Shown here: in pieces, positions 61,320 through 64,000 of the stretch
How the letters are laid out: the number at the start of each line of letters is the position of its first letter
Position numbering within the stretch: position 1 is the stretch's first letter
Assembly (NCBI RefSeq): GCF_001514265.1
Contig: NZ_KQ949007.1
Coordinates: forward strand, 26,434 to 90,433
Length of the DNA: 64,000 nucleotides
Source: Streptomyces resistomycificus
Lineage (GTDB): Bacteria; Actinomycetota; Actinomycetes; Streptomycetales; Streptomycetaceae
Direction: 5' to 3'
The notes under the pieces: generated by a model
Told to the model about the DNA's origin: nothing
The model's input: the letters and a program-made list of their open reading frames with translations, nothing else
Databases searched by the model: none
Position numbers and translations under genes: made by a program

Positions 61320-63107
61320 ATGACGAATCACAGCGAAACGACCGGATCCGACGAGAACGGCGACATCAGCGGGCGAGACGGGCACGAAGGGCGCGAACTT
61401 CTCGGCGCAGGCGACGGGCGTCGCGAAGCCGTCGTCGGCGAGCACGTCGGGTGCGTGACGTACGACGCCCACGGAGGCGACCATCAGGTCACCCTGCGTA
61501 CCCCGGGTGAGCTGGCCGACGCGCTGCCGTATCTGCTGGGATACCGCCCGGAGGACAGCATCGTCCTGGTCGCCCTGCACGACCGAGGCGGCCGTGGCAG
61601 GTTCGGCGGACGGGCACGGCTCGGTATTCCGTCGAGCGAGGACGACTGGGAGTCCGCGGCCCGGCAGTTGGCCCACGGCCTGATCACGGGCAGCCGGCGC
61701 AGGGGCGCCGAACCCGAGCAGATGGTCGCTTACCTGTGTCAGGAGCCCGCCACGGGCGAGACGGGGCAGCAGGTCATGACCCGGCTGACCCGGCTCGCCG
61801 GGCTCCTGCGCACGGAATGCGGCCGGCTCGACGTTCCCGTGATCGAGGCCCTCTGCATCTCTGACGGCCGCTTCTGGTCCTACTGCTGCCCGAGTGAAGG
61901 GTGCTGTCCTTCCGAAGGGCTGCCGATGGGGCTGCCCGGTACCTCGGTGCTGGCAGCCGCAGCGGCCTACGCCGGAGTGCAGGTGCGCGGCACGCTGCGT
62001 GAACTGCGAGCCAGGCTGCTGCCCTGGGAGACGGCCGCCGCACTGGAGCAGGAGGTTGTCCTCGACACCACAAACATGGCGCTGGTCCCCAGGATGCTCG
62101 ACGAGGTCAACCGGGCTGACGTGGCGGAGGAGACCCTGGCGCTCGCCGAGCGGGCGATGACCCGGTTCGCCGAGGCGCCACCCGTCGCCGGCACCCTCCA
62201 GGCGGACCTGCGTGACGACGCACTGCTCGGACACGAGGAAGCGGCCGTGTTGATCCTCGGTCTGCAGGACCGCTCGACCCGGGATCGCGCGGCCGAGTGG
62301 ATGGAGGGCCAGGAGGCCGGCCCGGCCTTGCGCCTGTGGCGAGCCTTGGCCCGCCGCTGCGTCGGACCGTACGGCGAGCACGCGGCGGCCCCGCTCACCC
62401 TCGTCGGCTGGGTCGCCTGGTCGGCCGGGGACGACATCGAGGCTCGAGAGGCCTTGGCCATGGCATTGGGTGCCGATTCCGGTTACCTCTTCGCCCGCCT
62501 CTTGCACCAGGCCTGCAACGAGGGCCTTGACCCGGAGTCGATCCGCCGCTGTCTGCGCGCGGAGCGGGCCGCGCGCACGGCGCGTAGGCGTTCCGACTCC
62601 GGCGCCACGTCCGACTCCGGCGCCGGCTCCGACTCCGACTCCGGAGGAGGCGGCGAGAGGGGAACAGACTCTTCGCCGCGCAACAAGATCCTGGCATCGA
62701 CGCAGGAAGACATGAGTGGCGCTGCCCGGACTCCGGCGATGCGCGGAACGACCGGGACTCGGCCCGGGGACGCCGCCCCGGCGAATGGTGCTGCGACAGA
62801 TCCGGAGGTCTCGCCCGTGACGGCCTCCCGGCGCCGGCGGCGTACCCGAGCGGGCGGTGGAGCGGCCTGCGCCCCTCAGCCCGCGAGCACGGGAGTACGC
62901 CCGCCGGCAACTAAGGAATCCCACGTCCGCGCACGTCCTGCGGGTGCCGCGCGCCCTCATGACCCAGGGACGGGCGGTGCGCGACCGCGGCCTTCGCGGA
63001 AGGAGAACGCCCGCCCACGCCGCACGGGTCAGGGCAGCACGCGCCGACACGATCCCCGCCCGGGGGCGACGCGTCCGGTAGGCGACGCCCCCGAGGGGGA
63101 GGCATGA
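61320..63107 (+). CDS. DUF4192 domain-containing protein
   Basis: A 595-residue protein from ATG 61320. The DUF4192 domain is recognisable at LRTPGELADALPYLLGYRPEDSIVLVALHDRGGRGRFGGRARLGIP, EEPATGET-like segments, RLDVPVIEALCISDGRFWSYCCPSEGCC, and the late AAAPLTLVGWVAWSAGDDIEAREALAMALGADSGYLFARLLHQACNEGLDPESIRRCLR. The last 170 residues form a low-complexity tail with Asp-Ser-Gly repeats, then Arg/Pro/Ala-rich sequence. It diverges from recQ with 164 bp between. The biological role of the domain is unknown. Confidence 0.88.
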   Translation: MTNHSETTGSDENGDISGRDGHEGRELLGAGDGRREAVVGEHVGCVTYDAHGGDHQVTLRTPGELADALPYLLGYRPEDSIVLVALHDRGGRGRFGGRARLGIPSSEDDWESAARQLAHGLITGSRRRGAEPEQMVAYLCQEPATGETGQQVMTRLTRLAGLLRTECGRLDVPVIEALCISDGRFWSYCCPSEGCCPSEGLPMGLPGTSVLAAAAAYAGVQVRGTLRELRARLLPWETAAALEQEVVLDTTNMALVPRMLDEVNRADVAEETLALAERAMTRFAEAPPVAGTLQADLRDDALLGHEEAAVLILGLQDRSTRDRAAEWMEGQEAGPALRLWRALARRCVGPYGEHAAAPLTLVGWVAWSAGDDIEAREALAMALGADSGYLFARLLHQACNEGLDPESIRRCLRAERAARTARRRSDSGATSDSGAGSDSDSGGGGERGTDSSPRNKILASTQEDMSGAARTPAMRGTTGTRPGDAAPANGAATDPEVSPVTASRRRRRTRAGGGAACAPQPASTGVRPPATKESHVRARPAGAARPHDPGTGGARPRPSRKENARPRRTGQGSTRRHDPRPGATRPVGDAPEGEA

Positions 63108-64000
63108 ACGAACGCCGGAAGCGACATCGCCGACTCCGCGGCCTTGTCGGCAGCGCGCGTGAGAGCAGTGCGCGCGTATGGCATGCCCTCCGATGCCGGG
63201 TGGCGGGTCATGGCGTCCGGTGCGGCAGCGAGGGCGGGAGCCGTCGGACGAGGACGAGGACGAGGCGGGGCCGACGGGGCTGCGAAGGGGGCAGCGGGCT
63301 GACGACCGCTGGACGCGGGGCTGCGCCAGGGCCTGCCCGCCGTTACACGGTTGGGGTGCGGCTCTCCGGCCGCACCGACCGCCATTCGGTCGGCATCCGT
63401 GGCGCCGGGCGTGACCCCGAACACGTCCGACCCGTTCACCTGAGTGGCGGAACGCCTGGACGGATGCCGCCGTACAGCCCATGTGCCCCCGGAGCCCATA
63501 CCCAGCGCCGAACACGACCGAGGCGCACAGAGCGCAGAGGAAGCAGCCCCTTGCACCAGCCGACTCCGCCCTCCGCCGCCGACGCCGGCGCGGTTCTCAG
63601 CAGTCCCACGCCCTCCAGGGACGGAGGTGCCGGCCCGCCGCCGGTACTGGGCACGGCAGCGTACGAGCCGAGGCGCGCGAGCGCGGTCGAGCCGGGTTCG
63701 AGGGCGAAGCCGGGAGAGTACTCCGCGCGCGAGGACGGAGGGCCGAATCCGGATGAGCCCGAGCTCTTCCCCGAGGGGCGGAAACATCACCCCACGAGCG
63801 TGGAGCGAGAGCCTGCGCAGCGGGCGGAGTCGAGGCATCTGTCCACGTCCACGACCCGAGATGGGCAACCGTCCGTTGGGGAGAACACGGAGCGTCCGCT
63901 GCGCGCATCGGCGCAGTCGGGGGACCCGTGGTCTTCAGCAGGCGCCGGTCCCGCGCGGCGGTCGTCATCGCCCACGGAGCAGAACCCGCCCCTGCCCCAG
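63104..64000 (+). other. Terminal stretch with an open frame lacking coding bias
   Basis: From ATG 63104, which overlaps the DUF4192 stop (ATGA) and has GGGGGAGG upstream, the frame stays open to the end of the window (299 codons). By hand count its GC content by codon position is about 73, 71 and 77 percent, flat rather than the usual 70/50/92 pattern of this genus. No known motif is visible. The start context supports translation, the composition argues against it, so I do not call a gene. A minus-strand open frame (63029-63868) is equally unconvincing. Confidence 0.4.

Noticed and set aside
61152..63515. Minus-strand open frame antisense to the DUF4192 gene
   Set aside because: Shadow of the DUF4192 frame; composition is atypical and there is no start site.
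1..64000. tRNA, rRNA, CRISPR or transposon sequences
   Set aside because: Both strands were scanned for conserved T-loop/CCA patterns, regularly spaced identical repeats with spacers, and transposase motifs; none was found. A covariance-model search would be decisive for tRNAs.

Overview
The window is very GC-rich and shows the codon bias, frequent GTG/TTG starts, GTGA/ATGA/TTGA overlaps and purine-rich ribosome binding sites of a Streptomyces chromosome. From memory, the gene order matches a conserved core segment of the genus (recA-recX, gluABCD with gluRK, miaB-miaA-dapF, rshA, hflX, lexA, nrdRJ, rnhB). There are no insertion sequences, prophage genes, CRISPR arrays, rRNA or tRNA genes that I could recognise. 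Codon usage looks uniform except in the last 0.9 kb.

Layout. 0.1-4.8 kb: an AraC-type regulator overlapping azlCD (branched-chain amino acid export), a repeat-containing hypothetical protein, a DUF3046 protein and an AI-2E/PerM-type membrane protein. 4.8-7.2 kb: recA with an SOS-type promoter, then recX. 7.2-10.2 kb: a rhodanese/cysteine dioxygenase pair (sulfur metabolism) and an FAD aromatic hydroxylase. 10.4-16.2 kb: the glutamate ABC importer gluABCD, divergent from the glutamate-sensing two-component pair gluR-gluK. 16.3-21.6 kb: a TAXI solute-binding protein, a MazG-like protein, a KhtT/KhtU-type K+/H+ antiporter pair and a NarL-type two-component system. 21.7-29.9 kb: tRNA modification (miaB, miaA), lysine/cell-wall precursor synthesis (dapF) and the (p)ppGpp enzyme rshA. 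30.1-36.1 kb: an M1 peptidase, hflX, and two tandem lipoprotein serine proteases. 36.7-41.6 kb: a compact siderophore-type locus (aminotransferase homologue, IucA/IucC synthetase, GNAT acyltransferase).

41.9-49.0 kb: a DinG-type Fe-S helicase, lexA divergent from nrdR-nrdJ (class II ribonucleotide reductase). 49.2-53.5 kb: an unknown protein, a TerD protein, a DUF4937 protein, and a histidine phosphatase next to an ADP-ribosylglycohydrolase. 53.8-56.2 kb: an MFS drug exporter divergent from its TetR regulator, with two palindromic operators between them. 56.3-63.1 kb: rnhB, two hypotheticals, a RecQ helicase fused to a phosphoribosyltransferase-like domain, and a DUF4192 protein. 63.1-64.0 kb has no convincing gene.

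The most unusual feature is the siderophore locus. Its aminotransferase homologue lacks the PLP-binding lysine (Asn at that position) and the Tyr-His-Gly PLP-stacking motif. It carries a low-complexity insertion, and the locus has no decarboxylase, hydroxylase, transporter or visible iron box. It may be a degenerating pathway or one that uses a PLP protein for something other than transamination. Other notable points are the mixed EFKD motif in the (p)ppGpp synthetase region of RshA, the paired TetR operators, an intercistronic hairpin between gluB and gluC, the duplicated lipoprotein protease with an undescribed N-terminal domain, and several short tandem repeats at gene ends.
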